Assembly: GCA_019915135.1 (NCBI GenBank)
Contig: JAHLMK010000013.1
Coordinates: 620,001 to 684,000, forward strand
Length of the DNA stretch: 64,000 bases
Origin: Strobilurus pachycystidiatus
Taxonomy: Eukaryota; Basidiomycota; Agaricomycetes; Agaricales; Physalacriaceae
Reading direction: 5' to 3'
The notes under the pieces are model-generated. The model worked only from the letters and a program-made list of their open reading frames with translations. It did no database searches and was not told where the DNA came from. The position numbers and the translations under genes were made by a program. Numbering within the stretch: position 1 is the stretch's first letter; each line of letters starts with the position of its first letter. Positions 32,450 to 44,905 of the stretch are shown piece after piece.

Positions 32450-34430
32450 ATGTCTAGCCCAGCAAGCAGCACGCCCTTCACCGCCTTCAGCAGCGGGCCC
32501 TTGCCTAACGGCAACCCCGAAACACCCTCGCTCCTCCATTCTGCAAGCGCGGTCGGAAATTCTGCCGCCGTCAATGTCAATGCCGCTGGAGACCTGACCG
32601 GCCTTGTGCCGTCAATTGCCCAGCATACAACTTTTGCTCAGAGGAATCCTCACAGAGATGTCCAAGATCCCCTGCCCAAGGAAGATCGCTACAAGGCGTC
32701 CACCGACAAGGAAGCCCTACTACGTCGTCAAAACAGGAAGGACAAGGCCGAGGCGCTCACTGCAGCCATCACAAAGTATCAGGCAGAGTGCGATGAGAAG
32801 ATGCAGGCCATTGCGGACGAGCACAGCGTCTCATACGACTCTGTCCGGCAGCGTTGCGTTCAGACTTCGGCCTTCAAGAAAGAGCGTGCTCCCAACCTCG
32901 CCAACGCGATCACGCATGCGCGTTCCAAGGAGCTCAATAAAGGTGTGTCTAGTCTACCATATTTGTTTCACGAGACTTCAATTGTTCTTAGATTTGCCGA
33001 AAGGAGAGCGCTTACGCCTTCAGGAGATTGTCGCCAAGATTTCGGACGAGGATACGACCGAGTTGACAAAGGAGGACAAAGAGGAGCTGCTCGACAATTT
33101 AATGCAGCATAGAGCCCTCAAGAAAACCGGCGCACGCGCCAACAACAGAGCAGCTGGGATGGACTGCGTGGCAACGGTGGGGTTCATGCAGACAGAGGTG
33201 CGTTGTTGTTATCTTGATAGTTGTGAGTCGGCAGTACTGATTTCTGACTCACAGATGCAACGATTCCATGCTCGGCATGGCACTTGGGGCTTTGCATTCT
33301 TTGCCCCCGCTAACGTTCACGACACGTTTGTCCCAACCGTCATCGAGACTCCCGGGGCGCTTGACTTTGTGCCGGCGGTCCTTGGGAAAACGGTCTACGA
33401 GATGCTGAATTGGTTCAAGAACTACGCTGTCTTGGCCAGCTCCAGTACGTCGTCATTCCTACTTCCCCGTCCCATTCTTCTCATCTCTGACGTTCAACCA
33501 TTGGCAGCATGTATTTCGCTCAAGGACACCCGTACTCGACTCAGGAAAGAGCTCACAGATACTATAACTATGGGACTTGGTGCGTCTTGATGTGATCTTG
33601 AGCGCGCCCGTACTTATGTGCCCTGTTCAGCTCGCGCAGTCAACAAACCCTCCGTCAAGATGTCCTATGAGCGCTACGAGGTGGAGGTCGTCGTCAGATA
33701 TCGCGCCGAAATCGTGGGTTGGCCGGAAGATATCAAATTTCAACCTGGCGGAACTATGACTCCGGAAGAGCTTCGTCGAATGGTCGATCTCTGGCGCGCC
33801 GGTGTTTGTCGGTGGATCATGTTGAGCAAGACCGACCTTGACAAGCGGGAGGCAGAGATTGCGAAACGTGTCAAGGACGGCGACCTGAAGAAAGGTCGGG
33901 CTACCAGGAGCGATAAGGGAGTCAAGCGGGGACCTAGGGCCACCAAGGACAAGGAGGATGATATCGACGGCGACGCTTCGGATAGGGATATCGACGCCGC
34001 CGACGCGAGGCCGAAGAAACGCGCCAAAACCTCCAAGCGGACGCCCGATGAAGTGGAGGCCGAGAAGCAGGCGAAGAGGGCAAAGAAAGACGCCGCAGAG
34101 AAGAAGAAGGCCGAGGCGGCGAAGAAGAGCAGTGGGACGAAGGCGACGAAAAAGGCGGCGGCGCGGACTGCGGCAAAGAAGGCGCCGGCGACTGCCAGCG
34201 GCCGAGCTGCAAAGGCGGCGGCGCTGAGTAAAACGCTCCCGCCCAAGAGCAAGGAGTTTGTCGATAGCGATGTTGACGAGAGCGACGACGACAACGACGA
34301 GAGCGACGACAACGGGAACATGTCCGATGCATACGCTCCCACCTCTGCCTCTGCGCCCGCCGCCGCCGCCGCCAATGAGCATGCTGATGATGATGAAGAG
34401 GAGGAAATAGATGAATTAGACGATGATTAG
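32450..34430 (+). CDS. KDZ accessory protein, HTH-like with basic then acidic tail
   Basis: Five exons: 32450-32942, 32992-33197, 33255-33444, 33508-33579, 33631-34430; 586 residues; introns 49-63 bp, all frame-preserving. Residues ~100-150 (DEKMQAIADEHSVSYDSVRQ...) look like a psq/CENP-B-type helix-turn-helix. A compact central domain follows (HGTWGFAFFAPANVHDTFVP, TVYEMLNWFKNY). The C-terminal third is Lys/Ala-rich (EKKKAEAAKKSSGTKATKKA), like linker histone tails, and the final 60 residues are Asp/Glu-rich. This suggests a chromatin- or DNA-binding protein. Similar proteins near KDZ transposases in mushroom genomes are likely but unchecked. Ends 101 bp before the right inverted repeat. Confidence 0.75.
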
Positions 34431-34531
34431 GTACTACATGGACACCATTATACACTTAGAAAACTTCTTTTCTTTGTATTATATTTTGTTTAATTTAACT
34501 ACCAAAATTCTGTTGATTTTGCAAGTGGGCA

Positions 34532-34858
34532 GTGAGCAAGGAGGCGGGGTGATGGGCGGGCACCCGAATAAGGAAGGAGGTTGATGACGGACCGTCATCC
34601 GAGTGATGACGGAAGCGTGGCAAGGTCCGGGCGACGTCCTTGCCGGATTGGGAATGGGCGTGTGAATGGGCGGGTGCGGGATGACGGCTAGCACCCGCCC
34701 AGGCGCTCTCAGATTTCAATATTACAAGTGCGGTATCACTCGATTTAAAGGCTTGCTACAGCCTGACCGCGGTTTGCAGTGGAATCAGTCTAATTAGCTG
34801 CAACACCCCCTTTGGGGTATGGTACCTAATTAGGTAGGGTTGAAGGGTCTCTCAGGTG
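34532..34858 (-). repeat. Right terminal inverted repeat of KDZ element
   Basis: 327 bp, reverse complement of 23827-24153, followed at once by the target duplication TGGAGAGG (34859-34866). Confidence 0.95.
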
Positions 34859-34866
34859 TGGAGAGG

Positions 34867-37230
34867 TTCCCTGAGATAGCGGGCAGTGAATACATAGTAA
34901 TGCGCTGACTTGTGCTCAGCCCTGCCCGGTTCTCATCCGAACTTGTTCAAAGGCACCGGCTCTCTGTCAAACCGTGATGATGAATTCCGGATGTCCTAAC
35001 CGACGACGAGAGACAGCGAGAAGCTGCAAAAACAGGGTGCGGTGCGTATGCGGTAGTCCAAACTCAACGATATGTGAAGTTCAGTCGTTCAAAGATTTGT
35101 ATCATGCCAACGTTCTCCGGTCTATCCCCGGTTTAAGACCTTTTAATCGGGATTCTGCATTAACCTCCTTCCATGGCAGCACCCGACACGCTTTGAAAAT
35201 AGACGGAAAGTTGGAAGAGATCCCGTAAGTGATGGCTTTCGAGGACTGTTCAAAGTCATCCGACCATCTCTAGGTTCAGATCTTCCTCATTCGTCACACC
35301 TCCATGAGAGCCGGGGCGCACACAGATGGGGCTATGCAGCGCAATAGTCTTCCAACTTTCCCTGCACGCCCTTCCTACACTTTGGTCAAAAACTCCATGC
35401 TCCACATAATGAGCTGTTATCTTTCGGCTACTTGTTCAACTTGTTTGACGGACCCAGCTCATGCGCGCGCGCACGCCCAGAATCTGAAACCCGACGCCAG
35501 TCTGAGTAATAGATCGTCTTGTCAGTAGATCCGACTCGTAGTGCTATCAGTAATATAATTGATGGCACCACCATACAAGACGCCGTAGGCGGCGGCGTAT
35601 TGAGTATCCACTTCACTTTCAGGAAGGTCAGATCCAAGCGTAGACTGACCGTTTATCTCCTCCGCCATCCGCTGGATCAATCACACTCGAGTTCACACGT
35701 ATCCTTCTTTGCGCTTTCCCCACTGCTGTCTGATACATATCCTGTCATATGGTCTCGACTCTCGAGTGTTCATTTCCACTGGCACGTCGGTGCGACAGTA
35801 AGTACTACTCTGGTCCTTCATCATGTAGATGAGCCCACTCGGGGCCCAGTAATTGTACCTACTTGGCTGGAAGTTATCCGAACAGTGACACCACTACAGT
35901 CATCGAGTGTCACCCGTTTCACGGTGATATTCCTGACTTCCTGGCAAAGGACGCACCCAAGCTATAGGTTTCATGGAAGTTCCTGCGGCAAGTCTACTGT
36001 CTGCTGGATATCGTGGTATGTACGTCCATTTGTGGAATTGCGGACCGTGCACCGTATACTGTCTTTACCTCGCCCCATCATCGGGGACTTTCCTCACTGA
36101 TAGCCTCCTGATGCTACGCCACGAGCGTGGTGCCTGAATAGTTTACCCTGATTCACAGGGTCCCCATGCCATGGGCTTGGGGGCGCCAGTTTAGCACAAC
36201 CCTGGGACCTGTGATGGATGCCCCACAGTCATCTCCCATGAATCTTCGCATCATGCCAGCAACGTAGGGTCCCCGCGCTCAGCTCATCACGAATTGATGG
36301 TCTTCTCGGTAGTGACGTTGACGGGAAAACGGCCTACAATCACACCAACTCACAATTGAGTCGACAAGAATTGCTCGAGATTGTCAATCAGCGACTTAAC
36401 TGACTTACGTAGGAAGACCAGTCTGAGCTCACTACGCGGGTCTAGCATAGGACATACTGTATGGCTTGCCGACTTTATCGCGCCCGTGCAGGGAAGAATG
36501 ATTGCCCATCCCACAGATCCCACCTACTTACTAAGGCAATGGTCTCGTTGTGAAAAAATAAGTTAGCAATGAGTGGTACGCGTTAGGCGATTAGACTTTG
36601 TCAGTACTACCCTAGTGCAATTATACGCCACGCGTACATACATTAAGTACCCATCCCTCGTCCACCCTTCGAGCTCTGAGCAGACCACCCCCGGCAACTA
36701 GCTCACACGGCCAGCCACCCCGAAGCACGCGAGATACATTTGACACGCATATGTGAGTAAGCAAGTACTGGTCATTTCGCGTTGAGACTCGTTTCGTACT
36801 ACATCCTGTGGTAACTTGGTTATCTCTCTCATCGCATACGTACGCAGCATCTCACCGTCTTCAACAATCCGGTCTTCTTGACAAGATAGCCGACATAGAG
36901 TCAGGCCGCCGTTCTTCCCCACACAGTGAGAATCCCGGAATATCTACTGGCATGGCGGGCGGGATCTGATAACTTGATAACGCGATCCGAGGAGGTGTCA
37001 TTACGGGAACATACATGTTGGCCTTGTGCCGCTGCACACCTTCCTCTGTCGTTGCGCTGCGCTGTGATGGATCCCCGAGCGCAGAGTTCATTCCGACGTC
37101 GTAGGAGGAAGTTGGCGACTGAACATGTTTCGTGTTCTCCGGTGTCTTTTACGTCCCCGAGTTTGTACGTATAACCGCCATTCGTGGCATAGACGCCACA
37201 CGACTCGCTTGTGAGACGAGACCTATACTG
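34867..37230. other. Intergenic, no convincing gene (2.4 kb)
   Basis: The flank of the KDZ insertion. A 194-codon frame at 35519-36100 has no recognisable domain. No element ends or direct duplications were found. Confidence 0.45.
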
Positions 37231-39110
37231 ACAGTGGTATTTGCGACAGGTCCCGAAGACAGAATAACATCCAGAACTACTCACTCTGATAGATTAGTTA
37301 CCGACCGGAGTCTGCCTAAGATGCATACAACGCATGATCTTAGACAGCGGTCGAAACATCAGGACCTAGAAATTGCCTCTCCGTTTGAGAGTAAAATCAG
37401 GAGCAAGAAAATCCTTCCTGCGGCGACAGAGATCTGGCCTGACCGTGGATACTTTCCATCTAGAAGCGGAAGAGCATATCAACAACTTCAAACATGTACC
37501 ATGCATATGGGCGCTTTGCCGTGTCTTTGGCTGACGGCTGTGGGACCGAATGTGAAATTGACGCCACACTCTATGGGCTCGCACATTGGCAGGGAGATTG
37601 AGTATCTGCGACAGGTGGATAAGAGCAATTGCCAACCGGTAGAGTTACCGACCGAAGTCTACCAGATCGTGATGATGTGGACAGCGGTTGGACCTGGCAG
37701 GACTTGGAAATCAGGGTACCACTCCTGCCTGCGGCGAAAGGGCAAGAATCCTTGGGTGGCCGAATGTTGCGTTCCTAGACAGCGGTTGGACTTGAGGAAC
37801 AAGAAAACAGGCTTTGCGGCAAAAGAACAGACCGGATCGTTGAAGTTGATAGTTGGAGCTCGCGTCAGCTTGGCAGACGGATATAGCAACAATGGCCATC
37901 TAAGACATGGAATGCAAGGGATCGATGAGAGCAGCCTCATGAGAATATCAAATGCACCCGACAACTCACCAAGAGGTCGTTGAAGTAAGTCTACTACTCA
38001 GTGTTATCCTCGGACTGAGGTGCGACAACGACTGGCCATGATAACTCTCTGCGACAGTTTCCGAAGACAAAACGCCGCGAGAATCAAGATGTCAGTTGCC
38101 GGCATATTTACTTGTGATTTTATACAGCGGTTTGGAATCGACGTGTCTTTCTGCATCTGCGGCGAAAGACCAGGGATCTATGGATAGCCGGAGTCGGTGT
38201 TGGTGTCAAATGCGTCGGATTTTCTCCTTGTCGGAAGCCGAAATCGGGAACTCGCAAGAACTCAGTGACAGGGTAATTGACGGATGACAATCATTGCCAT
38301 TTGTGAGAACGAGACAGCTTCCAGGACAAGTCAATTATCGGCCCGAATCTGCGTACTACGCGAGCGGTTGGACTTGCGCGTGAAATCAGACACTGTCTGC
38401 AGAAGATCGTGACTGAGAATGCAAAAGGGGTCCTTTGTAACATGACAGACATGTCAAGTCAACTTGTGGCTACAAAGAGGTATACGACTCACCGTTCCGA
38501 GAGGCCGGTATGAAGAGCTAGCTGTTCAGCTGAGGCTAGCTCTAATCAAGCAGGCAAGAATATCAAAGTCTTTCCGTCGACCGCCGCACCAAAGCCGGCG
38601 TATTGATCTGCTACATATGCTCGGGATTAGTAGAATGACGGCCATACATTTCGACCTTTCCAATAGCAAGGAGCAACAAAGCGTAGGTCCTTGTTGGTAG
38701 AGTCGTAAGTACAGTCAGACTCATTGTCAGACTCTGCAACAGCGGTCTAGACAAGGTCCCGCCAGACTAGTGATCCACCGGAGGCATAACCAGACGTCGG
38801 GATTGCTAGGTACTTGCGAGAAATCAGTATCTGCCAGAGTAAAGCTTGCTACTGACACTGATAATTGTCTGCGACAGGTCCCGAAGACAAGGACGACCCC
38901 CACTAAATAAGTTACCGGCGCGATTTTCGACAGCGGTTTGGAATCGACGTACAGGAAACCATACCCTGCGGCGAAAGAGTAGCGATCGTTGGATAACCGG
39001 AGCGTCGCGTAACAAGATAACCTTACCCTTACTGCGGCGAAAGAATATCTCGGGATGCTCATCAGCTTGTCGAATCTCCATTAATCATGGCCAAAGACCG
39101 TTCGAGGTGA
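37231..39110. repeat. Degenerate cassette repeated at ~0.8-kb spacing
   Basis: The same short words recur in the same order. TGCGACAG(GT)CCGAAGACA occurs near 37242, 38050 and 38870. CAGCGGTTTGGAATCGACGT occurs near 38126 and 38932, with a divergent copy near 37344. CTGCGGCGAAAG occurs near 38156 and 38972, with extra copies near 37730 and 39032 and a relic near 39660. Spacings are 805-820 bp. The sequence between the words is strongly diverged. This looks like an old tandem or nested repeat, not a gene. Confidence 0.6.
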
Positions 39111-39926
39111 AGTAGACGAGTCAAGATGAATGCCTGAACAAATGAATTACCAGGCCATGATCTAGACGCCGACGAAGAGTACCCGGCAGAAGGCCTTTTG
39201 GATGACTGGAAGGAAGAGCAACATGAAGCTTACCCCTTCCTGTGGCGGGATGACCGGAAGGTTATATTAGTTAACGACGGGACATATCGACTGCCCTGTT
39301 TATGGTCGCCAAAAGCCAATTTATGACTCACTGTCTGTCATCATTGAGTTGTTAAAAAACAAGATCCCAACCGTCGACGGTGAGCATCCTACACTAGTAC
39401 CCGAGCACCTGCACACCGAGACCAAAAACTCGAAGATGAGCCTAAGGAAGAGAAATATCGATATAAAAGTTTGAGCGTCATTCGTGGCCTGATGAGAATG
39501 TTGCCGGGAGAAGCAAGCACCAAGTCCTTGACTTGTTGGCTCCTACACTTGGACTCGCCAGCTCGAAATCCGGACGCCAAGGTTTCCACCAGATGAGTTA
39601 CCGACCGAGATGCGCTTGCAGGACTCGTATAACATAGAACCCAACGAACCTTACCCTTCGTGCAGCGAAAGAATCTTTGGTTTGGTCGATTGTCTGTGTG
39701 GACATATCAATGTCGGCCAAACTATACTTTTGGGCAAGGCGCGCTCTGTCTAGGAGAGCAGCGTCAGCATCAAGTGCACTATCGACTGGTATGTACAACT
39801 CACCAAACTCCCGAGCTAAAGTACAGGACTCACGAACGAAGATGACCTGACCAAGCTAGCACAAAGAAGGTAGAACGTCGTGGTCTATTGCAGTAGCATG
39901 CAAGTAGGTAAGTAGCCTTCTCTCCT

Positions 39927-41202
39927 CTACCCTAGTACCCTACTTAACCGGCCTGCCTGAGCTAGGACCAAGTCACCTTGCTTGATCACCACATCCACGG
40001 CCGCACCCTTCAAGTTCAGCGCCGGCGTATTCGAGTCTGGGGACGATATCAGGACACCATCCATAGGCGTAAAGAAAGAAACAAGAAACGCACCTCTGGA
40101 CGTCTCAACAACCCTATTCACCCGGTCAATACTCGCGTCCAGCCTTCCTGTCGAAATAAACCGCGCCAGCTCCCCATCCACGAAATCCGGGCGGACACCA
40201 AACGCCAGCCCCATGCTCTCCAGCGTCAGGCTCTTATAGCTCTGCAGCAACTGCTTATACGCCAGGATCCGCATCTCGCGTACGTAGAAGCGCGCATGGG
40301 GGTTGAGGAAGCGAGACGGGATGAGATGCGTCTGCTCAAGGGTCGCGAGCGCGACGAAGAATTTGTCGTAGTGGCATTCGTAGAGGGACTTGACAAGGTC
40401 GCCAAGGATAGGCAATTCGGGGAGGACGGAGATGACCTCTGGGGACGCGATGAGCTTCTTCTTGAGGTCGACGCGGGAGAGGGAGAGCGCGGAGGCAATG
40501 ACGGTTAGGGCGATGAAGTCGTTGTACGACAGGAGCTCCGTGGCGGTGAACGTGGAGATGGCGTCGAGCAGCAGGACGGACGCGCGCGCGAATTGGCGGA
40601 TCGAGAGCAGGTGCAGCCCCTTGTACACCTTGTGTCGGTTGCGGCGGTCCCAGTCGCCACCTTCTTCGATGAGTCTGACCAATATCAGTGTCATTACTGG
40701 GAATTAGAGGGAGTAAAACATACACCTCCGCCTTGTCCAGCCCCCAGACAACCAGCGCATGATCCATCCAGAACAGGCCTATGCGCACCAGCGTCAGCAC
40801 GATATCGATCCGGCTTCCCAGCCCAGGCGTCTTTTCCAGCGCCAGCTTCTGCGCCTCGATCGCCTTGTCCTTCTCGCCAATCTTCGTCAAAAAGTTCGCC
40901 CGCTCCCTTAGAATGTCCCCAATCTCCGTCTCGCCCTCCAGCTCTTCCGCCTTTTTCAGCTTCTCATCCAGCGCCTCCAGCCCCGTCTTGTTCGACGCCT
41001 GCAGCTTCTCCAGTAGGGCGGCGTCGGTCGGCAGGAGCGAGGATATCGAGGCGTAGTAGGCCGCCATTTCGTCCGAGGTTATGCTCTCGATGAGCTCACG
41101 TTTGGATTGTTCATGCAGATGCGATAGCGACGGCGACGAGAGTATGAAAATGTGTTGGGGAACAGCGAGGTTCGGGATCGGGAGGACGACTTCGTCACTC
41201 AT
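39927..41202 (-). CDS. RPN7: 26S proteasome regulatory subunit Rpn7 (PSMD6)
   Basis: Two exons: complement(39927-40674, 40724-41202); 408 residues, starting MSDEVVLPIPNLAVPQ at 41202. The 49-bp intron (donor GTATGT) falls between LDKAE and LIEEGGDWDRRNR. The N-terminal half is TPR-like helices (KIGEKDKAIEAQKLALEKTP); the C-terminal half is a PCI domain (ELLSYNDFIALTVIASALSL ... FVDGELARFISTGRL). Length and order match Rpn7, a lid subunit that helps assemble the proteasome regulatory particle. The final residues (QGDLVLAQAGRLSRVLG) replace the usual tail but fit its position. Confidence 0.95.
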
Positions 41203-43066
41203 CGTTCGTTGTGGCAAAAGGTCAAGTCGCTGGACGCGACGCGTAAGTTGCTGACCAATCGAGATCCGGATGATCCGGGCCGTTTCCGCTTTCAGTCTTG
41301 CCTTGCCTTCACCTTTGCCACCTACATAGAGAAAGCGAGCCTTGCAGGATAGTCGATGGTGAGAATATTCGTATCTCTTTCTACTGGTCTGCTGCAGGAT
41401 GGTTAATGTTCATTTGGTGGAACCAGTGTTGTCCGCATTGCTGGCGAGTCCGAGTGTTGGAACCAAAGCCTCAAGACCTTATGCTTTGCGTGTGTGTATA
41501 ATCTTCCAATCTTGGCGTAACAGATGGGGTCTTAGTCGTCGTCCTCGCTCTAATCATTTGACATCGTGGCCTGGCAGGCCACAGACAAGCGATGGGAGCG
41601 TCGTATACTTCACATCCAAGGGCTAGACGTGACTTGATCCCTTCCGCCAGTCCGAAGATCTCTCTATATTTTGCGCCGAATTCTTCTTGGTTTTGACTCC
41701 TACTCTTCGTTTATCCGAAATATATCTCATCTGGTGGCGTCTGGATTACGAGCCGGCACAATACCATTGGAGACTACGGCTGGTGCTCTAAACCCAGACA
41801 TACCAGAGCCGCACGCACGCACCTGTGGTAGGTCATTTGAAGCGTTATGTGTCTGGGTTCCGATTTGTGAGTCCAGCCGCTCGGTGAAGGCTTCTCTTTG
41901 GACTTGGCAGCAGACTTTTGGATTTGAGCTGGCGAGGTTTGGAAGCTGCGCAATTCTTTCACCGATTCTTGGCTATGAGAGACATCGAGAATTACGTTTG
42001 GTCTCCTCATCTCGGGCTCGTGTTCTGGTAAGCCGGCGTTGAACTTTGGTTGCCAGTGATCAAGTATAAGCTGGCCCGGCGGGACTCGTAAACTTGCAAG
42101 GTGGGTTCCATAGTACTTGGTTTGCGACGTCACCTTGACAGATCCCCAGCTTGGTGGGTTGTGGCTTTTGTTGTGCAGTGGGTCTATAGTTCGCCCCAAG
42201 TTGTATTAGCAACTCGACAAGACGATCCCGGTCAGGTCACTCCATTTTTATTTGCCACAGGACGGCCAGTTCTTGTTACTGACTCCCTGCAGGTACAGAG
42301 TATCCGACGCTTTTCTTCCTTAGCCGCAGGGAGGGGCATGTCTTCTTACGGTCTCTGACTCTCTGCATTCCACGGAAGGCGTATCATTCCTTTGAATGGT
42401 GAGTCGATTCCAGCCCGTTGTCTGGAATCGCGCCTACGACCCCGGCCGGTAACTCTATCTGCAGTGTTGATCTAGGGAGTCGTCCTATTACTCAGGAATG
42501 TGAGTAGCCACTCGGATGATTATCGTGTTGCTGATTTCCTGGAGATACCCATTTACGAGTGAAGTATCCCGTATCTCTCTCTCTCTCTTGCCAGAGGGAG
42601 TACGTCGCTGTTACCGATTTTCGAGTTAACCGTTCAGTGAGCGTAGCATTCAGCTGTCATTTTGGAAAATGCTATCCTGCCAGCAGTCTGACGATGAGTC
42701 CGAGATGTACGACACAGTCATTTGCCATGAGCCATTGGAGACGTCGAAAATTATGGATCTTCTACAGCAATCCAGATCCTATAACATGGCGGTCGACGGT
42801 GACCAGGCTAGGTAATACTGGGGTAGAGAAGAGCTTTGATGCCTACCTGCTCGACGAAACAGTCGTATTACGTGCTACTTTCAGCTCGTACAAGACAGGA
42901 AACGGAAGTATAGACCACAGAAGACGATATAACGAATGGTTTCTCAGTCAAACTGCGGGCGCCCGCTGCCCATTAATCAACACTTTCTCAGCGTAAGACC
43001 CACACGGTCAACCTTTCACATCGCGGCCAGTGGCGAGGAATAAGAAATTATATTATACTGCATGCT
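41203..43066. other. Intergenic (1.9 kb), no gene seen
   Basis: Promoter side of RPN7 and 3' side of NDUFV1. A short CT repeat lies near 42572-42588. No convincing frame or element end. Confidence 0.5.
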
Positions 43067-44905
43067 CTACAAGCCCGCAGGCGGCGATACAGGGATCCTC
43101 ACGCCAAGGTTATCCGGCACAGCCAGCGAATCATCCACATCCTTCGTCAACATTCCCCCAAACGCCACATTCCCCTCCGCCTGCCTGAACGCCTCGATCC
43201 GCGCCTCGACCTCGGGCCGGAAATGGCGCATCAGACCTTGGATGGGCCACGCGGCGGCATCCCCAAGGGCGCAGATGGTGCGGCCTTCAACTTGTTTGCT
43301 AAAGAGAAGGGTGAGTGGAGGTTTAGTTCGTGGTGGCAAGGACACCTACGTCAGCTCGAGCAACATGTCGATCTCCCGGACATGGCCACGTCCCTCGACC
43401 ATGCGGTCCATCATCTTCATCATCCAAGTCGTCCCCTCTCGACACGGTGTGCACTGTCCGCAGGATTCGTGCTTGTAGAACTGCAATGTCGTTAGCACGT
43501 GGTAAGAAAGTGTTGCGTAGAATTTGCATACCTGCGAAAACCGGGCAATAGCAGCGATGATGTCGGTGCTCTTGTCCATGACGATAACAGCACCTGTCCC
43601 GAGACCAGACTGAGCATCCTTCAGCGAGTCGTAGTCCATCCTGGAGGGTCAATCATAAGAAACGGATTGGCCAATGAGGGTATCAACGTCACGCACAAAA
43701 CCTCAGAGCACTTGTCAATCGGTAGGACAGGGACAGAGCATCCACCGGGAATGATACCCAACAGGTTGTCCCATCCACCAATGACACCCCCGCAGTGCTT
43801 CTCAATAAGCTCCTTCAGCGGAATACTCATCTCCTCTTCGACAACACACGGGTTGTTCACATGCCCACTGATGCAGAACAGCTTCGTGCCCTGGTTCCGC
43901 TCCCGCCCAAATCCAGCGAACCAAGAGCCGCCGCGCCGGCAAATCGTCGGCGCCACAGCCACGGTCTCCACATTCGCCACAGTAGTCGGGCTGCCGAACA
44001 GTCCCACGTCGGCGGGGAAGGGCGGCTTCAGGCGGGGTTTTCCTTGCTTGCCCTCAAGACTCTCAATCAACGCCGTCTCCTCTCCGCAAATATACGCTCC
44101 CGCGCCGCGGTGGAGGTACACGTCGAACGCATACCCAGAACCACAAGCGTTCTTGCCGAGGAGTCCAGCGGCGTACGCCTCGTTGATGGCCTGCTGGACG
44201 TGCGACGCCTCCTGGAAGAACTCGCCGCGGATGTAGATGTAGGCTGCGTTGGCGTTCATGGCGCGCCCGGCGACGAGGCAGCCCTCGATGAGCTTGTGCG
44301 GGTCGCCGCGCATGATCTCGCGGTCCTTGCACGTCCCGGGCTCGCCCTCGTCGGCGTTGACGACCAGGTAGCGTGGTCTAGCATGAGTGAGCACACTAGT
44401 CAATAGATAGAAAGCCAAGGCCAACAAACCTTGGGTCCTTCTCCCAGCCAGGCTTGTTCATGAAACTCCATTTGAGACCCGACGGGAAACCCGCACCACC
44501 ACGCCCGCGCAGCCCCGAGTCTTTGATGGTCTGGATAATCCACGAGTCGCCTTTGAGCAGGATGTCCTTCGTCCGGTGCCAGTCGCCGCGGGACTAGCAG
44601 TCATTCCATCGTCAGCATATACAGCAGAGAACACGTACAACGCACCTGGGCGCCCTTCAATCCATGATCATGCCGGCAGAACGCATTCGTGAATATCCTG
44701 TCCTGGTCCTTTAGCCCGCCGTAGCGCCTTACGGGCGGGTCGGCTACGGTCGCGAAGGCCCGCACTGGTCTCGTCTGTCTCAGCTTGGCGCGGAATGGCC
44801 GTGTCACTGTTGATTCATTCAGCGCTCATCCTCCGCACAGATGCACGCAGTACACGCACCCTGGCTGGACGCCCGTAGCATCGGCGTAGACGTCGTTTTC
44901 AACAT
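43067..44905 (-). CDS. NDUFV1: NADH:ubiquinone oxidoreductase 51-kDa flavoprotein subunit
   Basis: Seven exons: complement(43067-43298, 43350-43480, 43532-43640, 43697-44377, 44430-44593, 44646-44806, 44860-44905); 507 residues, introns 51-56 bp. A tiny first exon encodes an Arg/Ser-rich mitochondrial targeting start ([15 protein letters not shown]). Then come [13 protein letters not shown] (NADH/FMN site), [38 protein letters not shown], and the 4Fe-4S ligands [12 protein letters not shown] with a distal [12 protein letters not shown]. The subunit sits at the tip of complex I in the matrix and takes electrons from NADH through FMN to cluster N3. Complete and of usual length. Confidence 0.96.

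Larger units (their letters stand above)
23819..34866. mobile_element. Complete KDZ transposon with TET/JBP cargo, 8-bp TSD
   Basis: The element spans 23827-34858 (11,032 bp). The octamer TGGAGAGG is duplicated at 23819-23826 and 34859-34866. The ends are 327-bp inverted repeats (23827-24153 and 34532-34858) beginning CACCTGAGAGACCC; I found no difference between them by reading. Inside are five gene models with open frames: KDZ transposase (-), TET/JBP dioxygenase (+), a small basic protein (+), a protein with a viroplasmin-like C-terminus (-) and an HTH/charged-tail protein (+). Iyer and colleagues described KDZ (Kyakuja-Dileera-Zisupton) transposons and their link to TET/JBP genes in mushrooms. 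Identical ends and a perfect duplication indicate recent insertion. Confidence 0.95.

Noticed and set aside
33627..34382. Long minus-strand frames opposite the last exon of the KDZ HTH-like gene
   Set aside because: They are shadows of the Lys/Ala- and Asp-rich coding repeats.
35519..36100. 194-codon plus-strand frame
   Set aside because: No recognisable domain, no splice support and atypical composition; not called a gene.
37132..37983. 283-codon plus-strand frame
   Set aside because: Its internal similarities come from the degenerate repeated words, not from protein constraint; no domain seen.
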